Positions 8,867 to 18,724 of a stretch of 64,000 nt of DNA are shown here, in pieces. Made by a program: the position numbers and the translations under genes. The stretch is from Candidozyma auris (lineage: Eukaryota; Ascomycota; Pichiomycetes; Serinales; Metschnikowiaceae): NCBI RefSeq assembly GCF_003013715.1, contig NC_072813.1:2480001-2544000 (forward strand), given 5' to 3'. Below the pieces are notes generated by a model that was given only the letters and a program-made list of their open reading frames with translations, was not told the DNA's origin and made no database searches. Position 1 is the stretch's first letter; each line of letters opens with the position of its first letter.

Positions 8867-11200
8867 ATGGCAAGAACTTCTTCAGATGCCTCTATAAGCT
8901 CAGGCGACAGAACCCTGTTGCAAAAAGCTAAGTCGCCAGATGTCGTCCACACTATCAAGTCTGTGGACATCGAGAAAGTTGAAAGAGAGCTCGAGCACGA
9001 TGACTGGCTGTTTCACGAGGGAAATGTCGAAGAATTGGCAAACTCGCCCTACCCTGAGGTGCGTGCTGCAGTCAGTCTAGATATAGACCTTGATGTGAAG
9101 CTCAACCATTGGAGAACATGGACACTCACGATGATCTTTGTGATAGTTTTTGCCGGAGTAAACCAGTTTTTTTCTCTCCGGTATCCGTCATTGACAATTG
9201 GCTTTATTGTGGCCCAGATTGTATCTTTTCCCATTGGCAAGCTGTTGGCCAAGCTCCCAAACTACAAACCTTCCTTCCTTCCAGATTTCTTCCAGTTGAA
9301 TCCAGGACCGTACTCAAGACAAGAGCATGGCTTGCTAACGATTGTGGTGTCGTTAACCTCGTCTACTTCATACGCCATGAACATTTTAATTGCCCAGACC
9401 AATTTCTATAATCAGAAGCTCAGCGCAGGTTATATGATTCTCTTGGTGTTCTCCACACAGCTCTTGGGATACGGCGCCGCTGGGCTCACAAGACGCTTCA
9501 TTGTCTACCCAGCGTCCATGATCTGGCCCCAAACTTTAGTGACCACATCACTTTTTAATACTTTGCACACCAAAGAAGGCGCTGCTCTCGACAAAATGGT
9601 CGCCAACGGCTGGACCATGTCCAGGTACAAGTTCTTCGGCATTGTCTCTATCTTCTCCTTTGTGTGGTACTGGTTGCCCGGGTACTTGTTCAAGGCGTTG
9701 TCTTACTTTGACTTCATCACCTGGATATGGCCCCACAACACTGTAGTGAACCAGGTGTTCGGTGTTCAGTCTGGTTTGGGCATTATTCCCATTTCTTTTG
9801 ATTGGACCCAAGCAACACAGGCGATGTCTGCGTCACCATTGGCTACACCAGCGTGGGTATCTGCTAATACTTACGCGTCAACATTCATCTTCTTCATCAT
9901 TGTGTTGCCCTGTCTTTATTATACGAATACCATGTATGCCAAGTACATGCCTATGATTTCCTCTACTACATTCGATAATAAGGGCAAGAAATATGATGTT
10001 TCGAAGGTGCTTAATGATAAGCTTGTTTTTGACGAAGAGAGCTACAAGAAGTACTCCCCATTATTTGTGCCCTTCTCATATTTGCTTTCTTACGCCCTTA
10101 ACTTTGCTGCCGTGATTGCCATCTTTGTTCACTGCTTCTTGTACCACGGAAAAGACATTGTCAAAAAATTGCAAGACCAAAGACATGGCGGTGAAGACAT
10201 CCACAAGCGGTTGATGAACAACTTCAAAGAAGCACCTGACTGGTGGTATTTGGTTCTTTTCGTTATTTCAATTGTGCTTTCCTTTGTTGCGGTATGCTGC
10301 TATGAAACCCAACTTCCATGGTGGGGACTTATCATTGCTTTGTGTATTGCGTTTGTCAATTTTGTCCCTCAAGGCTTGCTTGAAGGTATCACTAACCAGC
10401 ACGTTGGTCTTAACATCATCACTGAACTTGTTGCTGGTTACATCTGGCAAGGAAAGCCATTGGCAAACATGATGGTGAAATTATACGGGTTCATCCCAAT
10501 GAGACAGGGACTCGACTTCTCCAGAGATCTAAAGATTGCTCAATACATGAAGATCCCACCAAGACTTTTGTTTTTTGTCCAGATTATCGGCACTTTGGCC
10601 GCAGGTTTGGTGAATGTCGGTGTTCAAGAGTGGATGAGATCAAACATCGACAATATCTGTAGCCCCAAGCAATCCGATGGATTCATCTGCGCCAATGGCA
10701 GGACTATCTTCAACTCCTCCATAGTTTGGGGTGCTGTCGGGCCCGCAAAGCTCTTCAATCCAGGCAAACGGTACAACGCTTTCATGTACTTCTTCCTCAT
10801 AGGCTTCTTTACCCCATTCATAACTTGGCTTGTTGCCAAAAAATGGCCAAAGCACTGGGTGAGCAGAATCAATGCACCAGTGTTCTTTACTGGTCCAGGC
10901 AACATCCCTCCATCCACCATATACAATTATTCGCTCTATTTCGTCATTTCATATGGCTTCAACCATTACATCCGCAAATGGTACAGAGCGTTCCACGTCA
11001 AGTACACATACATTTTGTCTGCAGCCATTGATTCTGGTGTATCTATTTCGGCGGTGATCATCTTCCTTTGTGTATCTTACCCGGCTGGATCACTCAAATG
11101 GTGGGGGAACACTGTGTTTAATAAGACTTACGATGGTCAGTCAATGCCCTTCTACAAATTAGGACCAAACGAGACATTTGGGCCCTCCACATGGGACTGA
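8867..11200 (+). CDS. OPT-family oligopeptide transporter
   Basis: A 777-residue polytopic membrane protein of the oligopeptide transporter (OPT) family, proton-coupled importers of short peptides, probably at the plasma membrane. Family signatures are visible: NPGPYSRQEHGLLTIVVS after the first helices, the long hydrophobic series, NIITELVAGYIWQGKP with YMKIPPR soon after it, and a C-terminal GNIPPSTIYNYS region. The cytoplasmic N-terminus (about 85 residues) is acidic and Ser-rich. The ATG at 8867 (MARTSSDAS) is the first in frame. CTG-clade yeasts carry many OPT paralogues, so I do not assign a number. The long upstream region would fit nutrient-regulated expression (inference). Confidence 0.92.
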   Translation: MARTSSDASISSGDRTLLQKAKSPDVVHTIKSVDIEKVERELEHDDWLFHEGNVEELANSPYPEVRAAVSLDIDLDVKLNHWRTWTLTMIFVIVFAGVNQFFSLRYPSLTIGFIVAQIVSFPIGKLLAKLPNYKPSFLPDFFQLNPGPYSRQEHGLLTIVVSLTSSTSYAMNILIAQTNFYNQKLSAGYMILLVFSTQLLGYGAAGLTRRFIVYPASMIWPQTLVTTSLFNTLHTKEGAALDKMVANGWTMSRYKFFGIVSIFSFVWYWLPGYLFKALSYFDFITWIWPHNTVVNQVFGVQSGLGIIPISFDWTQATQAMSASPLATPAWVSANTYASTFIFFIIVLPCLYYTNTMYAKYMPMISSTTFDNKGKKYDVSKVLNDKLVFDEESYKKYSPLFVPFSYLLSYALNFAAVIAIFVHCFLYHGKDIVKKLQDQRHGGEDIHKRLMNNFKEAPDWWYLVLFVISIVLSFVAVCCYETQLPWWGLIIALCIAFVNFVPQGLLEGITNQHVGLNIITELVAGYIWQGKPLANMMVKLYGFIPMRQGLDFSRDLKIAQYMKIPPRLLFFVQIIGTLAAGLVNVGVQEWMRSNIDNICSPKQSDGFICANGRTIFNSSIVWGAVGPAKLFNPGKRYNAFMYFFLIGFFTPFITWLVAKKWPKHWVSRINAPVFFTGPGNIPPSTIYNYSLYFVISYGFNHYIRKWYRAFHVKYTYILSAAIDSGVSISAVIIFLCVSYPAGSLKWWGNTVFNKTYDGQSMPFYKLGPNETFGPSTWD

Positions 11201-12084
11201 AGAGGATCAGACCCCATATATACAGATTTATCCTATAATGCCAGTATAGATGTTCAAGTGAATGGTTGCAAATCGCAATAGTGGTCATATTGAGAGCACC
11301 AGCAATACAGATAAGACATTAATAATTGCCACTGTGAACGTAGTAGAATGTGAAATATCTGCACACTTGCCACACACCTGCCAAACTACTGATCTTATCA
11401 TCTTTGGTCACTTAGTCGTTCAAGACTCTAGGACTAAGCTGTACTGACACTTACACGCGTCCCAGAATTTACATTGCCTAATTGGGATCTTCGAGTAATT
11501 TCGTAGATAAAATTTTTTCATGGGTTATGTGCAGGGGCTAATTTGTACATCTGGTTTTGCAATCCTTATAATATAGTCATTTATTGGTAAAGCACGGTCA
11601 ATTGAGCAATTAACTTGCATAATATTGCTATTTATCACTCATTCATGTTGTTTACAGAGTTTCGTGAAATTTCAAGAAGAAGTGGCAGAGATATGAAGGC
11701 AGGGGTCTTTAACTATGGCGAAATACCTCGGCCAGATCAACTCACACACAATTGCACGCACAAAAGCTGTAGACAAACAAAAACGGTATCTTCGAAGTCC
11801 TCTAGGTATCCAGAACATAGTAGACTTTGAAAAGTACAAAAATTGTGAAAATATCGGAAGCTGCCTCTTCACCCCGACATCACGTGCACCGCATTAGGGT
11901 TGACCTCGTTAGGGCTATGTCCCAAAAGGGAAGGCGTGCCCACATATTCAATACAAACCGCGCCAAATCCACAATTCTCAGACCAGAGCTCCTGTACACA
12001 ACACCTCCAGCCTAACAAATTTTTCGCATCCTCTTCACTGTAAAATCTTCTTCCACCTTCAAATCTCTCTTTATTCACCACACC
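11201..12084. other. Intergenic region upstream of RPS5
   Basis: 0.88 kb between the OPT gene and RPS5. The proximal part carries the Cbf1/Tbf1 cluster described separately. The rest is AT-rich with only short frames. Confidence 0.6.
11881..11916 (+). promoter_or_regulatory. Cbf1 E-box plus two Tbf1-type sites in the RPS5 promoter
   Basis: CACGTG at 11881-11886 is followed by TTAGGGT (11894-11900) and TTAGGGCT (11909-11916), ending about 170 bp upstream of the RPS5 ATG. In Candida albicans, ribosomal protein promoters use Tbf1 (TTAGGG-type sites) with Cbf1 instead of Rap1, so this arrangement fits a CTG-clade RP promoter. Confidence 0.75.
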
Positions 12085-12756
12085 ATGTCTGACGTTGAGG
12101 AAGTTCAAGTCGAGGAGCCAGTTGTCCAGCAAGAGCTCCAGTTGGTCGAGTTGGCCACCCCAATCCCAGCCGAGATCCAGGCTGCTCAGCAGGAGATCAA
12201 GTTGTTCAACAAGTGGTCTTTTGAGGATGTTGAGGTCAAGGACGTTTCCCTCGTTGACTACATCCAGATCAGACAGCCAGTGTTCGTTTCCCACACTGCC
12301 GGCAGATACGCTTCCAAGAGATTCAGAAAGGCCCAGTGCCCAATCATCGAGAGATTGACCAACTCCTTGATGATGAACGGTAGAAACAACGGTAAGAAGT
12401 TGAAGGCCGTCAGAATCATCAAGCACGCTTTGGAGATCATCCACGTGTTGACCGAGCAGAACCCACTCCAGGTTGTTGTTGACGCCATTGTCAACTCCGG
12501 TGCCAGAGAAGACTCCACCAGAATTGGTTCTTCTGGTACTGTCAGAAGACAGGCTGTTGATGTGTCTCCATTGAGAAGAGTCAACACCGCCATTGCCTTG
12601 TTGACCATTGGTGCCAGAGAGGCTGCTTTCAGAAACATCAAGTCGATTGCTGAATGTTTGGCTGAGGAGTTGATCAACGCCGCCAAGGGTTCTTCCACCT
12701 CTTACGCCATCAAGAAGAAGGACGAGTTGGAGAGAGTCGCCAAGTCCAACCGTTAA
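12085..12756 (+). CDS. RPS5: 40S ribosomal protein S5 (uS7)
   Basis: A 223-residue uS7-family protein of the small ribosomal subunit head near the mRNA exit and E site. The core contains [17 protein letters not shown], the helix region [19 protein letters not shown], and the C-terminal block [21 protein letters not shown] and [18 protein letters not shown], which is nearly invariant in fungi. Codon use is strongly biased: Leu is TTG or CTC and there is no CTG, as expected for a highly expressed CTG-clade gene. The promoter has Cbf1/Tbf1 sites. There is no intron. A long antisense frame across the gene is a shadow. Confidence 0.98.
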
Positions 12757-13096
12757 TCTCCATGTAATTGTATATTTCGTCATAAAGTTAAAATTAATGT
12801 GACTGTGTAGAAAGTTTCGTTTGTTCAATGTCTATCTGAGGATTTCTGAATTCAGAAGCAGGACAAGCTCAGTAAGAGCAGACATTTCTTTTCTATGACT
12901 TAATCGTGTTGCGGCCCCATTTTACTGAGTGCATTTTGCACCCAATTAATTAGAGTCTGAAGCCCAAAAATATGGTGACTAAAGAGTTGTGCACTAAAAC
13001 TACATTTTCAGTTCTCAGTGAAATTTTGATGAAACTTGTCAATTGGGTCTGTTGCGGCTTGTTTCTCACTGTAAGATCAGCTCGATTAGAATTCAG

Positions 13097-13126
13097 TTGT
13101 TAATCTAGGGATTGTTAATCTAGGGA
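13097..13126. repeat. Tandem 15-bp duplication
   Basis: TTGTTAATCTAGGGA occurs twice in direct, perfect tandem. It looks like a simple recent duplication. Confidence 0.85.
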
Positions 13127-13149
13127 CAGTTGATGCTTCGTATAGTTTT

Positions 13150-13160
13150 GTGGCTGCAAA
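13150..13160 (+). promoter_or_regulatory. ATGGCTGCRAA motif, near-match (copy 3)
   Basis: Reads GTGGCTGCAAA: the conserved 10-base core with G instead of the first A. Confidence 0.35.
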
Positions 13161-13817
13161 ACGCTAAACCATAGTGTTTTTCCTAAAATTGTCCAAATAC
13201 TCAGATACTACCGAAGAAAGATGCATACACAATTTTGCGGTTCCTGAGGGATTCACTAAGGCTCTCAAGCACACAAATCCAGCTAAATGGTCAATTGTGA
13301 AATAGGTCGGTCCCATCAGAAGTAAGGAGGTGTAAGGGTGCGTACCTGGTTGCGAATCACTCCCCTAGCTACCAATTACTTAAAGGGAATCAAAAGACAT
13401 CAAATTCCATAAAGTATTGGGTGATATAGTAGTTTAGGATTGTCATCTAAATACTTTTAGCGGATATTCTTGACTTGATTTGCTTAGGCGTTGAAGAATC
13501 CCTGGGAAGGCGAATTTCAGTATTTTTAAAGCCAATGCCCAATGATAATTTTAGCGAGAAGATCCTACTAAAATTCAGCAAATCTTTGACATAATGTTTT
13601 AAGAATGTGAAATGATGTAGGGCCTGGTGAGTCTTTATGATACTACTGAATTCACTTCGCATCACCTGATATCACCATATCACACGCTCGATGCAACCCA
13701 GGCAATTTAACTTGGTCCTGAAGACTATTGCTCTTTTCAATATCATACCCAATTACACTTAAAAGGTGCCAATTTACACATCTCTCTGTGTTCCTAAAAC
13801 CGTTCCAGCCTAAGCTT

Positions 13818-13828
13818 TTCGCAGCCAT
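13818..13828 (-). promoter_or_regulatory. ATGGCTGCRAA motif, copy 4
   Basis: Reads ATGGCTGCGAA on the minus strand, about 230 bp upstream of the VPS4 start. Confidence 0.55.
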
Positions 13829-14058
13829 TCCTTAATAGACCAGTATAGGTCCTTGCCCCATAAAACGAATCTCAGTGATGACAAAAAATATCTTCAGGTG
13901 TACTTTACGCTACAAACGCATCAAAATTTTCTCGATTATCCTTCAACTTCCTCATCCCCCAATTTGGTCCCTACACATGCTTCATCACCTGGGAGTGCGC
14001 GAACCATCACATCAACTGTCACTATCGTTACCTCTTCAACTACTGCCACCAAACCACC

Positions 14059-15351
14059 ATGTCGGGAGCGTCAGACTTCCTCACCAAAGGCATAGACCTC
14101 ATTCAGAAGGCCATTGACGCGGACACCGCCACGCGCTACGAAGAAGCGTACAAGCTCTACTATAATGGGTTGGACTATTTGATGCTCGCGTTGAAGTACG
14201 AAAAAAACCAGAAGCTGAAGGAGTTGATTAAGCTGAAGTTCACAGAGTATCTTTCGAGAGCTGAGCAGTTGAAGGATTTTCTTGAGAAACAGCTGCAGAA
14301 ATCGAATCTGGCGGAATCGTCTGCTACTGGTGGGTCGACAAAGGCAAAGAAAGACGGCGACGATGATGATGCCGATACAAAGAAGCTTCGTGGAGCACTC
14401 GCAGGTGCTATTCTTTCTGAAAAGCCGAATGTTAAATGGAGTGACATTGCTGGTTTGGACGCTGCTAAAGATGCGTTGAAAGAAGCCGTCATTCTTCCAG
14501 TGAAATTCCCCCAGCTTTTCACTGGAAACAGAAAGCCCACTTCGGGTATTTTGCTCTACGGCCCTCCAGGTACGGGTAAATCGTACTTGGCCAAGGCTGT
14601 GGCCACGGAAGCCAATCTGACTTTCTTCTCTGTGTCTTCTTCGGACCTTGTGTCCAAGTGGATGGGAGAGTCCGAGAGATTGGTGAAGCAATTATTCAGC
14701 ATGGCTCGTGAAAACAAACCGTCCATCATTTTTATAGACGAAGTGGACGCTCTTTGTGGGCCTCGAGGCGAAGGAGAGAGCGAGGCTCTGCGGAGAATCA
14801 AGACAGAGCTCTTGGTGCAGATGAATGGCGTAGGCAACGACTCGCAAGGTGTGTTGGTTCTTGGAGCTACCAATATTCCATGGCAGTTGGACGCAGCCGT
14901 GAGGAGAAGATTCGAGAGGAGAATCTACATTGCATTGCCCGACTTGGAAGCTCGTAAGCGCATGTTCGAGTTGAACATTGGAGAGGTGCCCTGTGAATGC
15001 AACCAGCAGGATCTTAGAGTGTTGGCAGAGATGACTGAGGGTTACTCGGGTCATGATATTGCGGTGGTGGTGAGAGATGCATTGATGCAGCCGATTAGAA
15101 AAATTCAACAGGCAACCCACTTCAAGCCTGTTTACGAAGACGGCAAGGAGAAACTTACCCCGTGTTCTCCTGGTGACGACGGTGCCCGTGAAATGAGCTG
15201 GCTCGATATCGGCACCGACGAATTGAAAGAACCCGACTTGACAATTAAGGACTTCATCAAGGCCGTCAAGAGCAACAGACCTACAGTCAACGCTCAAGAT
15301 ATAGAAAACCACACGAAGTTTACCAACGACTTTGGCCAAGAAGGTAACTAA
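14059..15351 (+). CDS. VPS4: ESCRT disassembly AAA ATPase Vps4
   Basis: A 430-residue AAA ATPase that disassembles ESCRT-III at endosomes (multivesicular body sorting) and in related membrane scission. An N-terminal MIT domain (about residues 5-75) is followed by an acidic linker and the AAA core: Walker A GPPGTGKS at 168-175, Walker B IIFIDEVD near 223-230, the arginine-finger region [10 protein letters not shown], and the Vps4 C-terminal block ending [10 protein letters not shown], as in S. cerevisiae. It also gives the best evidence for the genetic code: CTG codons at 14215, 14617 and 14788 (KxK, EANxTFF, SEAxRRIK) fall where S. cerevisiae Vps4 has Ser. The start at 14059 matches the family N-terminus MSxxDFLxKGI. 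It converges with the NCBP3-like gene, 103 bp stop to stop. Confidence 0.97.
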   Translation: MSGASDFLTKGIDLIQKAIDADTATRYEEAYKLYYNGLDYLMLALKYEKNQKLKELIKLKFTEYLSRAEQLKDFLEKQLQKSNLAESSATGGSTKAKKDGDDDDADTKKLRGALAGAILSEKPNVKWSDIAGLDAAKDALKEAVILPVKFPQLFTGNRKPTSGILLYGPPGTGKSYLAKAVATEANLTFFSVSSSDLVSKWMGESERLVKQLFSMARENKPSIIFIDEVDALCGPRGEGESEALRRIKTELLVQMNGVGNDSQGVLVLGATNIPWQLDAAVRRRFERRIYIALPDLEARKRMFELNIGEVPCECNQQDLRVLAEMTEGYSGHDIAVVVRDALMQPIRKIQQATHFKPVYEDGKEKLTPCSPGDDGAREMSWLDIGTDELKEPDLTIKDFIKAVKSNRPTVNAQDIENHTKFTNDFGQEGN

Positions 15352-15454
15352 TAAACGCTAATTGCCATGAGACATGTTCGCGATGATGATAGATTACATA
15401 ACTATACAGATGAATAACAAAAACGTCTACAACATTTTTTTTTATTTTTCTCTT

Positions 15455-16354
15455 TCACCTTCTTCCTCTGCCTCTGCGTCTGCCACCTCTACCACCTCTA
15501 CCGCCTCTTCTATTCTCTCTCCCAGGAGACTGCTCTCGCAATCTCCAAGCAAACAAATCGTCCTCTTCCTCACGACGACTCTTGATCGATTCGAGCTTGT
15601 CAGCAAATAGGTCGTCAGTTTCTTCCTCTTCTCTGGCATACCCTCCACGGTCCCTACCGTTACGCTCAGGTCTTGCAGTACTCTGTCTCTGCGTTCTGTC
15701 TGGTTCTCCATGAAGCAAATAGTACCTCGAATACGCAGCAGCGTTTTTCACTTTTCTGTCCGACTGGAAACTCTGTCTGATGTACAAGACAACAGAGCTG
15801 TCATCCTCATCCATTCCGTTCTCATGAACTTCCTCCTTAGGTTTTTTGTCCTCAAAGAGATCCTTTTCCTCTGACTGTTTTTGGAGTTCTTTCTGGTACT
15901 TGTGGAATGAAATACTTGCTGCGTATGGTTTGGTTTCTCTTTCTTGGACAATCGAAGAGACGTACTCCTGACTGAACTCTTTGATCTCATTATCTGAGGG
16001 ACCTCCCGAGATCGACAAGGCTCTGAGCGCCTCAGCAGCGTGCTCATGGGTCTTGAACACTAAATTCACATTCAGGTCGTCGATCCACTGAACTCTGAAC
16101 CAGATTGGCGACTCAAACTCTCTATACTCGTTATCGCCGACCTTTTCAAAATTGAGGTAGTAGTCCACAAACGCCTGGAGGTCTTCTGTGGATAAGTTAT
16201 CGACTCCATGGATGTGCAATGCCTCGGGCCTTAGCGTTTGTGAGACGCCGTTGATCTGGATTTCCACCTGCTGCTGTTTGAGCTTCTCCTCCTGCTCCTT
16301 CTCAGCGTCTATAGTTCGGGTCATGAAGCCCCCGTAGGGCGCTGGCTCGGCCAT
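15455..16354 (-). CDS. NCBP3-like RNA-binding protein with RGG tail
   Basis: A 299-residue protein from the ATG at 16354 (MAEPAPYGGF). Residues about 45-115 contain ALHIHGVDNLSTEDLQAFVDYY and IWFRVQWIDDLNVNLVF, which match the pattern of the NCBP3 family (nuclear cap-binding subunit 3 type, an RRM-like fold with a WIDD motif). The middle is charged, and the C-terminus is an RGG/RRGR tail typical of nuclear RNA-binding proteins. A role in nuclear mRNP handling is inferred from the family. An in-frame ATG at 16477 would add 41 residues of unconserved-looking sequence, so I prefer 16354. The family assignment is moderate, and no S. cerevisiae name is claimed. Confidence 0.7.
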   Translation of the reverse strand: MAEPAPYGGFMTRTIDAEKEQEEKLKQQQVEIQINGVSQTLRPEALHIHGVDNLSTEDLQAFVDYYLNFEKVGDNEYREFESPIWFRVQWIDDLNVNLVFKTHEHAAEALRALSISGGPSDNEIKEFSQEYVSSIVQERETKPYAASISFHKYQKELQKQSEEKDLFEDKKPKEEVHENGMDEDDSSVVLYIRQSFQSDRKVKNAAAYSRYYLLHGEPDRTQRQSTARPERNGRDRGGYAREEEETDDLFADKLESIKSRREEEDDLFAWRLREQSPGRENRRGGRGGRGGRRRGRGRR

Positions 16355-16805
16355 CAGTGGGAGAAGTGTAGTTGATGTATCAGAAAGCGCGCTTTGTACA
16401 GTGTAGTTGGAAGAGGTGAGGAGGATGAAAGTATTAGATATTTGAACTACGAAAGCGGAGTGATTTGAGTTTTTCATGAAATTTCACCTCATCGACTACT
16501 TGGCTTGGATTCTATACAAAGATAACAGGGGATTGACTGTTTGGATGGTTCCAACTGGATGACGGTGAGAAGAGGTCCATTGGAACATAGCTGAATAGTG
16601 AAGTAAATTAAACACCACACCCTATTAGTCTCGACTTCTATGCCACAGCATTGTTCTCGGTGCTCGCTCTTATATTTTGCATTCCTTAAGATCGGGAAGT
16701 ATCAAGAATGAGGAATGCTATTCCGATCATATCAACAGAAGGGATCGAATGTTAAGAAATAAGCTCACTGGGGTGCCCACCCGCATTTAACTACAAAGTC
16801 TCACC
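16355..16805. other. Intergenic region upstream of the NCBP3-like gene
   Basis: 450 bp between two same-strand genes. It contains one CATTGTTCTC (16649-16658), which equals the Rox1-type HMG-factor consensus. Nothing else recognised. Confidence 0.5.
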
Positions 16806-17159
16806 TCAGGACTCCTCCATCTTTTCATCCTTCACAGGCTCTTTGGCGTCACCTTTGGACTCTGCGTCTTCTCTGACAAACAAAACGTTGTTGCATCGTA
16901 TGAAGATTTCACCGATCAACTCCTCCTTTTTCTCTTTTCCTTCTCTTATGATCTCATACGTATCGTCAAGTTGCAAGTTCATGTAGTTGTCAATCGCCAA
17001 AAGGGTGCCCTTGTACTCCATTTTATTCCATTTCAACCTCACAATGACTCTCTTATTCAAAAGCGTTTTGAGGAACGGCTTTGGGTTGACGGGCTGAAAC
17101 TACTTGTTAGTATGAGATGCAATCAAAATATTCAAGCTTGAAGAACGTACTGTTGACAT
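16806..17159 (-). CDS. SMX3: Sm core protein SmF (SMX3), with intron
   Basis: SmF is one of the seven Sm proteins that ring the Sm site of U1, U2, U4 and U5 snRNAs. Exon 1 is only 9 nt (ATGTCAACA, 17159-17151). The intron has a GTACGT donor, a perfect TACTAAC branch point and two possible acceptors, TAG and CAG, 6 nt apart. Exon 2 encodes [23 protein letters not shown], the Sm1 fold with [14 protein letters not shown], and the Sm2 motif [15 protein letters not shown]. Using the first acceptor gives [13 protein letters not shown] (100 aa), keeping the Gln before PVNPKPFL as recalled for S. cerevisiae SmF; using the second gives [11 protein letters not shown] (98 aa). The acidic/Lys-rich C-terminal tail of about 20 residues is variable in the family. 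It is divergent from GAB1. Confidence 0.9.
17100..17150 (-). other. Spliceosomal intron in SMX3 with tandem acceptors
   Basis: Donor GTACGT at 17150, branch point TACTAAC, first usable acceptor TAG ending at 17100, and an alternative CAG ending at 17094. Both acceptors keep the frame. An AAG immediately after the branch is too close and would bring an in-frame stop. Confidence 0.8.
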
Positions 17160-17443
17160 TACTAAGGTTCTCTGAAGAAGCAGTAGTAGATAGTTCTGTT
17201 GATCACAGCTGTGCAGGAGTCACTAACTTCAACAACCGACTGTCAGAAACTAAAGGTAAAATAACAGAATTTTTTGCGCAGTGTAAGAGCGTTCCATAAA
17301 CTAAAGGCGCCCATCTCTTTTGATATCAAACATTTACTTGGGATTTTCTATAACACTGATTTCATTTCTATATCCTGCACCTACCTCTTCAGTTACCTAA
17401 ACGCTACCTACTTCTTCTCCACTCAATTCATTTCTACAAGATC

Positions 17444-18724
17444 ATGTCTCTAGCTGCCGTTCTTGCTATCGGCACGCTTATTCGTGTGGTTGTGCCTTCG
17501 CTATTTCCTCGTATAACTGACGCATTGGCCTCGACGGTGGAAACGTCAACACCCATAGACTCTTTCAGGTCGATCCAAGAAGCCTTCTACTTGTTGAAGA
17601 ACGACTTAGACGTGTATGATGGCGGTGTCGTGTACCATCCGCCTTTACTTGTTTCATTGTTGAATTTAGTCAACGATGCATTCCCCGAAAATTACGTCTT
17701 CATCGTGTTCAATATCTTGTATGCTATAGTTGATTTGGGTATAGCTTGCAAGCTCATACGGGCGAATCAGTGGTACGAACAGCACCAGCGGAAAAGAAGC
17801 AAGATTGAGGGTCTGCCTTTCAGCTCGACTTTTATTGCGGCGTTTTACTTGTTCAACCCGCTCATGATATTGACCAATTGGTCTCATTCGACTGCGGTCT
17901 TCTCATACTTCCTCATTATCGAGCTGGTAGTTCAGGTTGTCGTTGATCACAACCCTTTCAGGGCAATGATAGCTCTTGCGGTTGGCGCATACTTGTCATT
18001 GACACCAGGCTTCCTTGTGGTGCCAGTCATTGCCCTTGCTTTCACTGTATCTGCAGACCGTGACTACACAAGATTGGCGGTGCAATGCAGCGCCATCTTC
18101 ATTGCTTCAATGGCTACATTGCTTCTGCTCTCATTCATCCTTTCTGGGACTCCTGACTTTTTCTACCAGTGTTACGGTAACATTCTATTTTTCGACAAGT
18201 TCTCCCCCAACATGGGTCTCTGGTGGTATATATTTACCGAGATGTTTGACTTCTTCACCCCGTTATACAAGGGCATATTCAACTTGTACCATGTCATTTT
18301 TGTTGTGCCCATAACAGTGAGGTTTTTTGAAAGAGAAAGTGAACCGCAGATTGGTGACTCCTTCTTGGCTGTCGTAATGGCACACACATGGCTTTCATTT
18401 TCAAAATCATACCCTATTATTGGCGACCTAGGCTTTGTGTTGTCGATGTTGCCTATCTTCAAGAATACAGTCATACCACACACAAAGTTCATGCTAATCA
18501 ATGCGTTGACGCTCATCATTTGCTTGCTCCTAGCACCGATCTTCTACTACTGTTGGATTGTGTTGGGCAACGGAAATTCCAATTTTTTCTTTAGCATGAG
18601 TTTGATCTGGGGTGGCGTTTACATTGTCATCTTCCTTGACTTCATCTGGGGTCGTCTAGTGTTTGACTACATCCAGACTAATGAGGTGAAGGACAGAAAG
18701 GCCCTCCGATTGACACAGATTTAA
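17444..18724 (+). CDS. GAB1: GPI transamidase subunit Gab1 (PIG-U)
   Basis: A 426-residue multi-spanning ER membrane protein of the PIG-U family, a subunit of the GPI transamidase that attaches GPI anchors to proteins in the ER lumen. Visible features are the N-terminal hydrophobic start, the luminal segment ending YDGGVVYHPPLL (PIG-U pattern), FNPLMILTNWSHST, GYxxSLTPGF-like AYLSLTPGFLVVP, NMGLWWYIFTEMFDFFTPLY, and about 8-9 hydrophobic segments. Length is close to S. cerevisiae Gab1 (394). The ATG at 17444 is the first in frame. The GPI wall protein at 37.4 kb is the kind of client this complex would process. Confidence 0.93.
   Translation: MSLAAVLAIGTLIRVVVPSLFPRITDALASTVETSTPIDSFRSIQEAFYLLKNDLDVYDGGVVYHPPLLVSLLNLVNDAFPENYVFIVFNILYAIVDLGIACKLIRANQWYEQHQRKRSKIEGLPFSSTFIAAFYLFNPLMILTNWSHSTAVFSYFLIIELVVQVVVDHNPFRAMIALAVGAYLSLTPGFLVVPVIALAFTVSADRDYTRLAVQCSAIFIASMATLLLLSFILSGTPDFFYQCYGNILFFDKFSPNMGLWWYIFTEMFDFFTPLYKGIFNLYHVIFVVPITVRFFERESEPQIGDSFLAVVMAHTWLSFSKSYPIIGDLGFVLSMLPIFKNTVIPHTKFMLINALTLIICLLLAPIFYYCWIVLGNGNSNFFFSMSLIWGGVYIVIFLDFIWGRLVFDYIQTNEVKDRKALRLTQI

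Larger units (their letters stand above)
12757..14058. other. Intergenic region RPS5 / VPS4
   Basis: 1.3 kb, AT-rich. It holds a perfect 15-bp tandem duplication (13097-13126), a one-mismatch motif copy at 13150 and an exact ATGGCTGCRAA site at 13818. No gene recognised. Confidence 0.55.

Noticed and set aside
11869..12828. 319-codon antisense frame across RPS5
   Set aside because: Shadow of the strongly biased RPS5 codons; composition is not protein-like and RPS5 is certain.
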